A stretch of 64,000 nt of DNA from Incurvaria masculella (Eukaryota; Arthropoda; Insecta; Lepidoptera; Incurvariidae). The position numbers were made by a program, and so were the translations under genes. The notes under the pieces were generated by a model, which saw nothing but the letters and a program-made list of their open reading frames with translations, was not told where the DNA came from and made no database searches. Positions 45,721 through 56,133 of the stretch are shown here, one piece after another. The stretch is from contig OX335643.1 of assembly GCA_946894095.1 (NCBI GenBank), forward strand, positions 12,883,036-12,947,035, written 5' to 3'. Within the stretch, counting starts at the first letter, position 1. Each line of letters begins with the position of its first letter.

Positions 45721-46137
45721 ATAACATTTGGCAAGACGATGGATTGTATCATTTGCATATTTAAAAAGTTACCCTTGGAATTGCGTGACGAGGAAATCGA
45801 AATACAAGGTTTTAAAACCATATTGATAAAATTAAAACCCTATACAATTTATGATTTAACATTTTAAAATTTCATTTCATCGCTAATTTGTTACTCAGTA
45901 TTTTTAAGGGAACGCCATCGCGGGCCAGTGATTAATGAGTGCTTCAAAGTCTAAAACTTGCTGTTTATTGTGTACTCGAAACTTTTTACGGATCGGACAG
46001 TGTGATCACTTTCTTAAAAAGCGACATCTATATTCAAGTATTGTAATCATATTTTAAAAGCAATCACCTTATTTTTCACCTAAAACAACAATTCTTAGAA
46101 ATATATTAAGAGAACAAACGATAAACGTAATTCTGCT

Positions 46138-46195
46138 TGGATAGCTCAGCGAGCTGTAACATCAATTCCAAGTTCGCTGGTTTTATTCTTGCTTC
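46138..46195 (+). repeat. Degraded tRNA-like head
   Basis: CTTGGATAGCTCAGCGAGCT resembles the A-box region of the tRNA-like sequence at 59933-60003 (minus). The rest cannot form a good T arm, so I treat it as a decayed SINE head. Confidence 0.25.
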
Positions 46196-46277
46196 AGATT
46201 ATTTCCCAGATAAAAAAAAAATCTGACTGCTAAAAATCTGATAGCAACGCTTCAAATTAATAATTAAACCGTAATCT

Positions 46278-46336
46278 CTACTTATATAAAAGGCAACGTC
46301 TGTCCACATGCGCGAGATAATCTCCGTAACCACAAA
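46278..46336 (+). repeat. Family F repeat, copy 1
   Basis: CTACTTATATAAAAGGCAAC, GTCTGTCCACATGCGCGAGA, TAATCTCCGTAACCACAAA is repeated at 47285-47344 with about three differences. Confidence 0.65.
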
Positions 46337-46789
46337 ACAGATCAAGATGCGATTTAAACCAATTTCAAGATAACATCGCGGAGAACGCTTTAATGTACAT
46401 ACCATCACGCTAAATATCCCAAGGGCTGAGAATGAAATTACTCTCAAACAAAATTAATACCAATTTTGTGGCGCATGGCGGCGCTACGTGCGGCGTCACT
46501 TTGCCCGCCTTCCAAATATCTCTAAAATAGAAAGGATTAACAATTTTCGCGACTAAAGCGAGGACCCAGTTGGCATAGCGCGTATAACCGACTGGTTCAA
46601 ATATGTTTTGTTCGAGGGAGGGTTCAAGTTCGAATCCTGAGAACTCAATTTATTTTTCTGTTTTTTTTATCTCGCATATAATTTTAATGTTTTTTTTACG
46701 TAATAGTTTAATGGCAAAACCTTTTTCGCAAGGAACAATTTTAAGTCATGGTAGTCAGTGCGAGAAATTTTGTTCCCGAGTCCGGCTGA

Positions 46790-46945
46790 GTACGGCTGAG
46801 TTAATCAATGTTCAAACACGTCACTTTTAGCGAACCGCATGGAGTTCCTTCAATACTGTCCATACAAAGTGACATGTTTAATCATACGCTGACGTTGATT
46901 GTGACGCCATCTGTCGGCACAGTTAACATTGATTAGATTTCCATC
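46790..46945 (+). repeat. Family D interspersed repeat, copy 2
   Basis: Matches copy 1 through GAGTTAATCAATGTTCAAAC, ACGTCACTTTTAGCGAACC, CATACAAAGTGACATG and TTAATCATACG. It then ends in GACGCCATCTGTCGGCAC, which the others lack. Confidence 0.65.
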
Positions 46946-46982
46946 ACTAAACAGAACCACTTTTGAATTTAATTATTCAAAA

Positions 46983-47208
46983 GAGAGGGATGAGTTAAAT
47001 AATGTTCAAACACGTCACTTTTAGTGAACCGCATAGAGTTCCTTCCATGTTGTCCATATAAAGTGACGTGTTTAAGTTGACGATGATTTTGATTGTTTGC
47101 CCTTTCGTGCACTCGACCCTATGTGTTATAATTCCAAATTACTTAATTACTTTTTCGATATTGTTTAGCGAAGTGGCCAGTTCCGAAAATATATAGTGCG
47201 CCCTATCT
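46983..47208 (+). repeat. Family D interspersed repeat, copy 3
   Basis: Full-length by comparison with copy 4: GATGAGTTAAATAATGTTC, ACGTCACTTTTAGTGAACC, GTGACGTGTTTAAGTTGACG, TTTCGTGCACTCGACCCTAT, ACTTAATTACTTTTTCGATA and AAGTGGCCAGTTCCGAAAAT, ending AGTGCGCCCTAT. Confidence 0.72.
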
Positions 47209-47285
47209 CTTCTCTTCTTCTCTTCTCTTCTTCTCTTCTTCTCTTCTCTTCTCTTCTTCTCTTATCTTCGTCTTCTTCTTTTCTT
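47204..47285. repeat. (CTTCT/TCT)n pyrimidine microsatellite
   Basis: About 80 bp of CTTCT and CTCTT units on the plus strand, almost purely C and T, directly after family D copy 3 and before family F copy 2. Confidence 0.85.
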
Positions 47286-47344
47286 TACTTATATAAAAGG
47301 CAACGTCTGTCCACATGCGCGGGATAATTTCCGTAACCACAAAG
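47285..47344 (+). repeat. Family F repeat, copy 2
   Basis: See copy 1 at 46278-46336. It has CGGGATAATTTCCG where copy 1 has CGAGATAATCTCCG. Confidence 0.65.
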
Positions 47345-47739
47345 AAAAGAATAACTTCTATCCGGGTAGAGATGGCACCACGTGTGATTGGCGATTAGAA
47401 GATCATGGCGCGATAGATGGCGCGATAGATGGCGCTGTGAAATTAAATATTTTCAAAGACCGAAATTCTGCAAATATTTTCGCCGCAACTATTTACTATA
47501 GCATTATATAACTTTATATTTATATTCTTTGCTTTCTGTGTACAATAACTTTGTACAGGCCAGAACAGCATTAAATAAGGCATGGGGAACTATCTTTTGT
47601 CTCATAGAAGATCATGAAACATATGAAAATTTGTATGGGTAACCCATTATATCTTCAAACTAGGTATATGAAAACGCACCTGTTTTTTAATGAATAGTTC
47701 ATATGTTTTTGGTTAAGAAATGGCGCTATCGCTGATTGC
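47345..47739. other. No gene recognised
   Basis: GGCGCGATAGATGGCGCGATAGATGGCGC near 47405 (given here only as the repeated word GGCGCGATAGAT) is a short tandem repeat. Nothing else recognised. Confidence 0.4.
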
Positions 47740-48560
47740 ATTTATGTATCTTCTTTCGAGACTCCCTAATTGTACCTAATTTGTATCGCATGGGTTTATT
47801 ATTCCCGCAATTTTAGGACTAATTAGCATCAGGCAAAATTATGAGAGGGGTGTGCAAATAAGCAGTGGTTTGAAATGCTTATAAATTAAGATCCGATGTA
47901 GACCTTTGGTTTCCACGTCTAGCCTGATTCTGCTCACAACTTAAAAGCTACATGAAATCACTCTAAATTACCGGAGCGGTGAGCAGTGGGGTGAAATGCT
48001 TATAAATAACTTGAGCGGCTCGTAGCCTAGTGGCGCGGGGACTGGCCTAGCGTACCAGAGGCCTGGGTTCAATACCGACTTGCACCACTGTCTTTCTCTT
48101 TCCGAGTTCGATAAGTGCATTTTCGTCACGAATGCGAGCTGCTCCATGGTTCGGAATCCATGTAAAACTGTAGGTCCCTTCACCTACTAGGTGGTAGGGT
48201 TTAAGCCCGCCCGGGTTGGTACCATCGCATTGGATGAAAAGATGGTCGAAGCTGGAATGAAAAATTGTCCGTGTTTTCCATCCAGTTCAATGTAGCCGTG
48301 CTCATAAAGGGAAGGTCCTGGAATGGCACCAAATTCCTTCGGGAATGTGGTGTATTGTGGGCTGATATCATAACGGTAGTTGTGTGATACTAGCCATCCA
48401 TGTCAGGTCGCATAAAAAAAAAACTTGCGAACCACTCACTCGATTTATATGCGAATTGAATCTACGTTTGGCGTCTCTGAGTGCGCTCCAGTTACGGATG
48501 GGTGACCGTATTCGATGTTGAGGCTGGCAGTGGTTTGTATGCCACGTAAAACTTTTGTAC
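47740..48560 (-). mobile_element. Old family A-like retroposon, split by a SINE
   Basis: On the minus strand 48560-48428 reads AAGTTTTACGTGG, CACTGCCAGCCTCAACATCG, CACCCATCCG and GAGTGGTTCGCAAG. 48007-47740 continues with TTATAAGCATTT, CCGGTAATTTAG, GAGCAGAATCAGGCTAGACG and AGTCCTAAAATTGCGGGAA. This is the order of family A at 61040-61370. The SINE at 48014-48421 lies exactly between the two parts. Confidence 0.65.
48014..48421 (+). repeat. Family C tRNA-derived SINE, full length, with target duplication
   Basis: 408 bp. A-box CGTAGCCTAGTGGCGCGG, B-box CCTGGGTTCAATACC. The body and tail are as in the 40-kb copy, ending GTCAGGTCGCAT plus ten A. AACTTG flanks both sides (48008-48013 and 48422-48427); removing the SINE and one AACTTG rejoins the older retroposon (TTATAA-CTTGCGAACC on the plus strand). 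It is non-coding and non-autonomous, moved by a LINE. Confidence 0.88.
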
Positions 48561-49095
48561 ATCATTCGTAGGTTTCATTCCGCCTGGGATGATACATAGG
48601 TACCATCGCATAGAAGGAATGCATCATCGGAGCATGAAAATTGTCGTGTTTTAGATCCATTTTAACGTGGAAGTACGTAAGGTTGTTATTTTTACGAAGT
48701 TCGTCATTTACTTCCAGCAAACAGATGGTGTTATACAAATCACTATTCACAGTCCCCAAAGCAACAGTCTGCATGCCTGTCTGTTTCATTTTACGGCGCA
48801 CATCATTTATGTTTTTGTTGTATAAAGCTGACATCACGAAATTAATCACAAGATTGACGCGATAGTCCCCTTTCATGGTGTTTCATCGTCAAAAGCAGTT
48901 TGATTCCGAGCAAGGCTTTGCTGAGCCGTCAAATTACACTTAAAATCGTATAAAATAGTGCTATGAACATTTTCATAAGTTAATACCATATGGTGATATA
49001 TAGACACGCATTTTTTTTAAATGACGCCATAATGCAAAAACAAGTCACAGTAAGACAAAACAATCAAGTCAAAATAGCCTAAGAACCGATTGCAT
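48561..49095. other. No gene recognised; possible trace of family C
   Basis: GTTTCATTCCGCCTGGG, ATACATAGGTACCATCGCAT and GCATGAAAATTGTCGTGTTT near 48570-48650 resemble a diverged family C middle section. The 104-codon minus frame 48562-48876 overlaps it and shows no recognisable domain. The rest is anonymous. Confidence 0.35.
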
Positions 49096-49345
49096 ACCGA
49101 GAGAGATGAGTTAATCAATGTTCAAATACGTCACTTTCAGTGAACCGCATGGAGTTCCTTCCATACTGTCCATACAAAGTGACGTATTTAAGCTGACGAT
49201 GATTTTGATTTTTTTCCCTTTCGTGCACACGGCCCTATGAGTTATAATACCAAATTACTTAATTACTTTTAAGATATTATTTAGCTAAGTGGCCAGTTCC
49301 GAAAACTTATAGTGAAACTTATAGTGCGCCCTATGTATTATAAAT
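49096..49345 (+). repeat. Family D interspersed repeat, copy 4
   Basis: The most complete copy, GAGAGATGAGTTAATCAATG through AAGTGGCCAGTTCCGAAAAC, followed by ATAGTGAAACTTATAGTGCG, a small internal duplication of AAACTTATAGTG. Confidence 0.72.
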
Positions 49346-49389
49346 GGGAACGTTAGAATATTTCTTATTTAATTAATTCATATCGGCTT

Positions 49390-49535
49390 CATCCGTTATA
49401 ATTCAAAAGTAGCAGATAAATAACATATTTATTGACCAGCCTTTTGGGCTACCTACTTTTTATCTAGGAAATAATTCAGCTCGACATCAGTCCAAAAGGA
49501 CATGGACCCGAGCGGAGCCGGGTACCGCAGCTAGT
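49390..49535 (-). repeat. Family A-like retroposon, 5' part
   Basis: The minus strand begins TTACTAGCTGCGGTACCCGG, CTCCGCTCGGGTCCATG. It continues through GATAAAAAGTAGGTAGCCC and AAAAGGCTGGTCAATAAATA. The start matches family A closely and the rest is diverged. Confidence 0.6.
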
Positions 49536-49595
49536 AACTATTAAATATAAACAAAATAACTAGGCCAAAGTGATTAACTACATGCTATGTTTGGA

Positions 49596-50026
49596 CCACG
49601 GAGGAGGGAGGGAGGTTTACAGGATAGAGAGGTAGTACCTAGTCATAGCCATACCTGCGGGAGGAAAAATACTTCATGGTGGGGTCATGCTATACCATTT
49701 TTTTCTAAGTCCATTTAAAGGAACAACCGAAAATATTATTGATGTTTTTTTATTAAGACTTAAACAAGATGGCGACATCTATGCCGTATTTGAATAATTT
49801 AAATTTTGAATTGTCATACATTAAATTAATTCATAATAAGATCAATAATTATATCCACAAGAGCAAAATTATTGCGCACCATCTGTTGGCAACACCGCGA
49901 GGCATTTGGTTGCGAATGACGCTGAGCCACGCCTCCTTATCGCGTGGGCTGTGACGTAACAACCCAGTTAGTGGGCACGTACCCAGTTTGCTTCGACCTA
50001 CTCCTCTCTACCTCCCTCCTCCGTGG
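49596..50026. mobile_element. 431-bp DNA transposon-like element with perfect 16-bp TIRs and 6-bp target duplication
   Basis: CCACGGAGGAGGGAGG (49596-49611) is exactly inverted at 50011-50026. TTTGGA flanks it on both sides (49590-49595 and 50027-50032). The interior is AT-rich in the middle and contains a 61-codon frame (49769-49954) that I do not recognise and that is far too short for a transposase. Non-autonomous. Confidence 0.8.
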
Positions 50027-50032
50027 TTTGGA

Positions 50033-51943
50033 CTAAGATTATGTTAAGATGAATTTCCCCGCCGCACGTGTCTCCGCCCCGGCCGGTTCCCGCCCGCCCG
50101 ATTGTGTTATGTTCTCGGTTGGGCGGCGCCCAACCTGCCGGATAGATGCCTGTCCGCCGACCGCACTATAAACACTGATAGAAAGCGTTATGAGCAGAGG
50201 GAAATTTATGGCGGATACGTGAGGGCGGGAAATCGACGGTGCATGCTGTTTGTTTAGGCGTCAAAATGACATTATGACGGATTGTCGATGATTTTTTAAA
50301 ATCATTTTCCACACCTGTTTGAGGAAAAAAAAAACAAAAAAAGATTTTTGAAAGGTAAAACATAATTAAGCGGTATATTTTCAAACATATAAAATTACTT
50401 GGTAATCTGTAATGGAACATTCAGTCTTCAGCTAGAAATAGAAATATAATTTTTGTTTCTATAGGGTAAAAATATATAACTATATAAATAATATATAATA
50501 TACATTTATATAGAATTGCTTTTCATTAATTTTATCTTAATAATATTAGTTAAACTTATATAGTATTTCCGGTGCGTAAATGCCTTACTGGGCCGAAATT
50601 AATTTTTTCTTGATATTTCTCAATACAACAACGTGCTTATTAATTATAGTTTTTTTTTCATAATCAATTATGTTTGCGGAGTGACATGAGTTTTATGTAC
50701 CTTTGGAAAGGCAAACTAAAAAATCCTTTTTCCGTACTTTTATGTTAATCATTCCATCCACCATTGAAAATCGAGTTCACCTGTTATTCCAGTTTTTTGT
50801 CAAACGAAAACCTTCTTTGAAAATTCACCACTTTAATACACGCAATTAATTCTTTTGTACTGCGAATAAAACAAATTTATCAAATGCTAACGGTCGGTAA
50901 TTGAAATAAAAGAAAATTACCAATGAAAATGCCAACTTGTTTCTCATTTATATACTGGGGTCGCGCGTAATGCTCGCGTCGCGCGTCGTAGAGGCCGCCG
51001 GTCCGTCCACGTCAGGCCGACTCTGCTCCATTTTATAAGGTCCCGGAACTGTGGATATCGCAAAATTTATGTGGTTCTTTGAGATGTGTTATGGGGTAAT
51101 TAAGAGTACTTTAAATAATTAATATATTTCAAGTGTTCGGTTGTGATCGCTTTTGTAATGTTCGAAATATCTTGATAATATTTTGTGTACTGTGTAATAT
51201 ATTGATAATCTTATTTTTGACTTAAAACAATCAGTGTTTCAATGACTTCCATTATATTGAACCATACTGCTCATTACCGTACCTAATTGTCATGGCAATA
51301 ATTGATGGAAATTGTGAAGATAGAGACCGAATTATAATCGGGTAAGTAGTTCTAAAGTAATAAAAAAGAAGATGATAGAAATAAAGACAGACAGAATATC
51401 CGACCGAATGATAGACAAAAGATGTATAGAAATAAAGGAAGACTGACATAAAGACAGATAGATAAACCATCACAGACCGACAGAAAAACAGACCGATAGA
51501 TGTTAGATGTTAAAAGTTGTAAGGATTAAACGATAAAGAAAATTATCCAGACAACGGAGTGAGATCTCACCTATTCTGGCATAAAGGAAAATAGTTATAA
51601 CTGCTTTCTTAGATATACTTATCGGAAGTGATAATACATATTTTCGGATCTTGACATTAGCTTGCATAATACATTTAATAATTTAAGAAGAAATTCATTT
51701 AAGAATAGCTAGCGATTCTACAAACTAAGCGAATCAATGGTTTGGATAGAAGCGACACACACAAAATGCATATCTTCTTCAGAAATGGACAACTTAATAG
51801 TTGTTGCCGCGTATGTGATGTGTTAAAATATTTTTGATGACAATCCTACAAATATTAAATACTAAAACTGAAGTATATTTGTTTCATTTTAAGTGTATAT
51901 TTCTTAATAATCTTCGGTTTAATTTGTTCTAAATAAAACATTA
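50033..51943. other. No gene recognised; GC-rich island at 50040-50270
   Basis: 50040-50270 is GC-rich and includes the small palindrome GGTTGGGCG-G-CGCCCAACC at about 50117. A second GC-rich patch is at 50960-51055. 51370-51500 is rich in AGACAGA/GATAGA-type purine repeats. No frame or exon is supportable. Confidence 0.4.
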
Positions 51944-52098
51944 AGGGCCTTTTTCACCTACTGCTGATGAGCTTAATCGCTAAAGCAAAAGCTATATAAA
52001 GGGCCTTTCTTAGCAACTAGCAATCAATACCAGCACGTTAGTAATAAAAGCCCTTTAAGTGTCGATTAAAATAAATCTGCACTTGGTGAAAACCAGGC
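51944..52098. mobile_element. Possible 155-bp MITE flanked by TA
   Basis: The left end AGGGCCTTTTTCACCTACTG and the reverse complement of the right end (GCCTGGTTTTCACCAAGTG) are similar, and TA flanks both sides (51942-51943, 52099-52100). An internal copy of AAGGGCCTTTCTTAGC is present at about 52017. This fits the Tc1/mariner group, with modest support. Confidence 0.45.
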
Positions 52099-52100
52099 TA

Positions 52101-52873
52101 AATATTGACAGCTATTCATAATATTTATGTTCACAGGTCCTGCGACATTACATACAACGGAACCATCGTGATAAAAAACCTATATTTCGCATAATTAATA
52201 GTCAGCGAAGCTTATCAGATTTACGGCTAGTATTGCAGTATGCGATTTTTTACTGCAAGAACCCAGAAGTTAAATTAATGAAATTAATTTTATATCCGTC
52301 ATAACGACTTTATTATGAGGAAAATTTTCGTTTCTGCTCGCCAATGTTTACGGCAATGCCAGTAAAATGAACCTGTAAATCATAAGTTCTTTCCTTATGG
52401 TAATTACAAAAGTAAACGTGCCGTGATATCTTTGAAATCGCAGGGGTTGTTTTATAAAATTATGATTTTGCTTACCGTAAAATAAAATTTTGTGGATAAT
52501 TTCTTTACGAATAAAAAGTTATTTGTATTTAAATTCACAGGGTCAAGGTGAGTGGTATCATCATGCCTAGTCGGCCTAGGATAACGTACTATGACTGACG
52601 TTTATGTGTGTAGATACATTAAAAGAAGTATGTGCACTGTAATCGTACCCTCTGACCTGATAAAATGCTCTTGAAACCCGTTGACTACTCTAAAATATAT
52701 TTCAATATCACTGCACTGTTTGTTACTTTTGTTACAGGGTTTACATTACATACATACATATATCAGGCGAGTGATTTGATACTAACAATTATTTGATTTG
52801 GCAATTCAATGTTTTTTGTAATCTTTCTCTTGTTTTTGTGATATTGTTTTTGTTGAAACGAGTCTTCATTACA
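52101..52873. other. No gene recognised
   Basis: AT-rich DNA; a short CATA run at 52748-52760. Nothing else. Confidence 0.4.
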
Positions 52874-52902
52874 TAGTATAAAATAAAGTCGCTTTCTCTG
52901 TC

Positions 52903-52940
52903 CCTATATCCCTATATCCCTATATCCCTATATCCCTATG
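52903..52940. repeat. (TCCCTATA)n minisatellite
   Basis: Four to five 8-bp units inside the family J element. Confidence 0.9.
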
Positions 52941-53487
52941 TATGCTTAAATCTTTAAAACCACGCAACGGATTTTGATGCGGTTTTTTTAATAGATAGAG
53001 TGATTAAAGAGGAAGGTTTATATGTATAATAACATCCATGAAATAGTGGACCAATACTGTTATTTTTGAGGTTTCCAATGTAATGTCGTAAAAAATTTTT
53101 TTTTTTCCGCTTACATTGCAAACGCAGGTTGAACCCTACGAGATTTATCAAAACAATGTACTAAGTATTGTACACATTGAAAAGGTCTACAGAAAACTTC
53201 GCGATGGATATGGCTATCTCTTATGGATATCCCACTAAAACATTTTTTTTTCATTTACTTTTTACGATAAATAATGGCTAATTTTCGAAGCGATTTTTAC
53301 CAATACAGCATTAATCCATATCTAATTAAATACCTTAAATACATTATTGACTTAATATAGATCTATATGTCCCTTTACAGCATATGATTTAAATGAATAT
53401 TTTCGAAGATATTACAGATTAAAAAATTGCGGGACGTAGCGTTTGCGGCGGTACCAGCCGGTTGGGGCGGCGCGGCGGGAGCGTGCC

Positions 53488-53496
53488 TATAAATAG
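53488..53496 (+). promoter_or_regulatory. TATA-box-like sequence in a GC-rich patch
   Basis: TATAAATAG lies in a GC-rich block (53440-53515), with CTCCCTACAGCAC about 30 bp downstream where an initiator would be. The spacing is that of an RNA polymerase II core promoter. It sits within or beside the family J repeat, on the opposite strand to its apparent orientation. No reading frame follows, so function is unproven. Confidence 0.3.
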
Positions 53497-53711
53497 TGGG
53501 CCGGAGGCCGGGGTTCTCCCTACAGCACTTTGAATTTATTATTTCTCTAATATCTAATAATCATCTAATAATAATATCTAAGTTTTTTTATTTCAAATAT
53601 TTCAATGTAGGAACTCTACGTAAAAAGGGTTTATTTGTGTATCATTGTGTCAAAATAATTTTTTTTAAATGATATTATGCCCGTGCAAAGCCGGGACGGG
53701 CTGCTAGTTAA

Positions 53712-53963
53712 ATAATAAGCTATAATAATAATAAGCTATAAATAATAAGCTATAATATAAATAATAAGTAATCTATAAGGCCGACTTTTGTTGGAATTTA
53801 CACTTTACCTATGTTATTTTTGCTTATAGAAGTTTGGTAATTGGTATGTGTGAAATATTGTTGGCATACAAAATAAAATAAAAGTAAAAACTTTTAGAAC
53901 ATACGATAAAACGGCTAAAAGATAAACGCAACCAAAAATAGAACTATTCTTGCGAATCCTTGG
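53712..53963. other. AT-rich spacer with short AATAAGCTATAA repeats
   Basis: Three to four loose repeats of AATAATAAGCTAT at 53715-53770. Otherwise nothing. Confidence 0.5.
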
Positions 53964-54130
53964 TCAGGAATCAGGAATATTTCAGTCGAGATCCCGCTTT
54001 TACAGTGGTTATCAAAGCGATTTTCTCGACATAAAACCTTAAATCATCAATATACGGAGTATTTTTATCGATTAAACCGCTTTGACTACCGCTAGAAAAG
54101 CGGTTTTCTGGATTGAAATATTCCTAATTG
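53964..54130. mobile_element. Family H palindromic MITE, copy 2
   Basis: CAGGAATATTTCAGTCGAGA, GCGATTTTCTCGAC on the left are mirrored by AAAAGCGGTTTTCTGGATTG, AAATATTCCTAATTG on the right. Related to 4302-4449 by the AGGAAT outer ends and GATTTTCT inner blocks. Confidence 0.55.
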
Positions 54131-55029
54131 CTAAGTACGGAATTCGAAGAACACGCCTACATATTTTCTGAAATCTGCTTCAGCGAAACGTTACATCTAG
54201 AATAATTCAGATAATAACTATTATGAAAGAGTGAAATTATAAAGTGTATCACTACATTTATTGCGACAATATATATGCATGGACTAAACTTAAAGAATAA
54301 ATTAAACAATTATCCTTTCAAGCAGTAACAATCAAATGCATTCATTGGATTTTTTTAGGAATGCTCATTAACAGGACCTTGTAGTTGAATTGAAACAAGT
54401 CTTTAGCAGTAATTTATAAGTATTTATAATGTTTTTACTACTTCACAAAAAAATACACTTACCAACTTATCCTAAAATTTAATATGATGGGAGCTTTTAG
54501 TCTAATATAGATTAACCTGAAGGAACACATAAACCTAAGACCTTCTATTTCTATGCCCGGTAAATGCAAATTTAGTTAGGTACACCTGTGACAGCCTAAA
54601 ATTGTATTACCATCATTTAAATTAAATTACTTTACATTAATTGCAAATATTGGTAGCCGAATTCTTACAATCGAATTAGGTTTGCTTTCACTGTATAATT
54701 TGCACATGTACTCAAAGACTTAAGTCGACAAAAGCCACTTTAACCACAACATTCCGATTCAAGGCCACAGTCGAAACTTTGCCCACTCTAAAGGCCACTC
54801 CCACAGTCCAACGGCGTCCACAATTGTACTGCAAGTTCAGCCGAACCCGATCAGTTCAGACGACTCGAGAGCGACACATATTGGCCAAGTTTCTGTAACA
54901 ACTTCTAATGAGCCTGCCTCAAATGAGTCCGCCCAAAATCGTCTCGAAATGGCTTTGGTCATTACTACTTGGAATGGCGGAGTTGTATCTGTTCTATAAA
55001 TGGCTGAAGTGGCGTTTTATAAAGATGAT
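54131..55029. other. No gene recognised
   Basis: AT-rich up to 54700. 54720-54960 has more even composition, with several CCACA/CCAC words and no frame over 60 codons. Confidence 0.4.
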
Positions 55030-55450
55030 TGCACCTAAAAAGCTTTAATTTAAGCGACTCAAGGCTCAGTGGTGCGGTAACTTGCCTTGCAAACTAAAGA
55101 TCATGGGTTTAAATCCCCTTCCCATTCATCCTAGACTTCCTCTCTTTCTGAGTTGGATGAGTGCATTTCGTTACGAATGCGCACTTATTCTATGATTTGG
55201 GATACATGTAGGTGAACTTTTCATCCAATGCGATGGTACGAGCCCGGGCGGGCTCAACCCTACAGCCTAGTAGGGAAATGGGATCATGGGGATACATGGA
55301 TTCTGAACCATGCATCAGCTCGCATTCCTTACAAAATGCCAACTCCGAATGAAAAGAAAATTGTGCATAAACGGGGCGGGAATTTAAACCGAGACCTCTG
55401 GGATGGAAGGCGCAGGTCCGCCCGCCCCTTAGCTACGAGCCGTACGTTTC
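55030..55450. repeat. Two family C SINE heads in inverted arrangement
   Basis: 55040-55215 reads the family head and body on the plus strand: GGCTCAGTGGTGCGGTAAC, CATGGGTTTAAATCCCC, TCTTTCTGAGTTGGATGAGT, TTCGTTACGAATGC. 55220-55450 reads the same region on the minus strand: GCTCGTAGCTAAGGGGCGGG, CCCAGAGGTCTCGGTTTAAA, GAATGCGAGCTGATGCATGG, GGGTTGAGCCCGCCCGGG. Neither copy has its 3' tail. Arms are about 170-230 bp. The 75-codon frame across the second copy is not a gene. Confidence 0.72.
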
Positions 55451-56070
55451 TTTGATGATAAAAGGTTTTTTATAAAGGACTTGACTAAACCATTATTTGC
55501 CATAATTCTTAATAATTCATCAAGGTAAACCCTTTTTGATCCAAGACGAATAAAAAATAATTTGCCGTTAGGAGGCGGACTGCTCTTGGTACCTGGTCGC
55601 CTTAAATTTAAAAAAGAACAAATGTATTAGGCTTTTGTTCTCATGATGTACACCGCTGTTACACGTATATCCAAGGCGGTACACATACACTGAATCGTTT
55701 ATAAATTAATAGTCCTCTTGATTACCAGAACTCCATATTGAACTCAATTCAACTTTAGGGTCGCCTCGTAGGTCCATCAATGGAATTCAATTTCACATTT
55801 ACTCAGAATTTACGGGTTGAAAGCTTCCGAACATTAGTAAGTGATGAATTAAATGTTTGCATGATGAAATTAAAAGGTCTTAAATGTCGAAACAAGAGCA
55901 GTAATACTGATTTTTACTTCTACCTGCATTTCAAGCCATGCTTTATTTTTTGCCTACAGATATTTTTACTAAAAGAACCTGTTTAATATTGCTATTTAGG
56001 AGCTATGAAAGTTATAACTTCGGTGGAAATCTTTTGTCATTGCAATTTTTTTAAATCGCGTCAGGTCAAA
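55451..56070. other. No gene recognised
   Basis: AT-rich DNA; the 68-codon frame 55780-55986 has no recognisable family. Confidence 0.4.
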
Positions 56071-56133
56071 AGTTCGATAAGTGCATTTAGTCACGAATGC
56101 TGGGTCTTCTATGTTGCGAAATCTATGTAAAAC

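Larger units (their letters stand above)
52874..53711 (-). mobile_element. Family J lepidopteran-type retroposon, ~840 bp
   Basis: On the minus strand it starts ACTAGCAGCCCGTCCCGG, CTTTGCACGGGC (53711 downward). It ends AAACCGCATCAAAATCCG, TTGCGTGGTTTTAAAGATTT, AAGCATACATAGGGATATAG and AAGCGACTTTATTTTA. The 3' end carries an expanded TATAGGGA array (52903-52940). The start resembles the CTAGC.GCCC starts of other retroposons in the window. No protein. Confidence 0.6.

Noticed and set aside
48562..48876. 104-codon minus frame as a gene
   Set aside because: Its start overlaps a probable diverged family C piece and no domain or conserved motif is recognisable.
51370..51480. AGACAGA/GATAGA purine-rich run as a designed regulatory array
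   Set aside because: Units are irregular and look like a decayed simple repeat.
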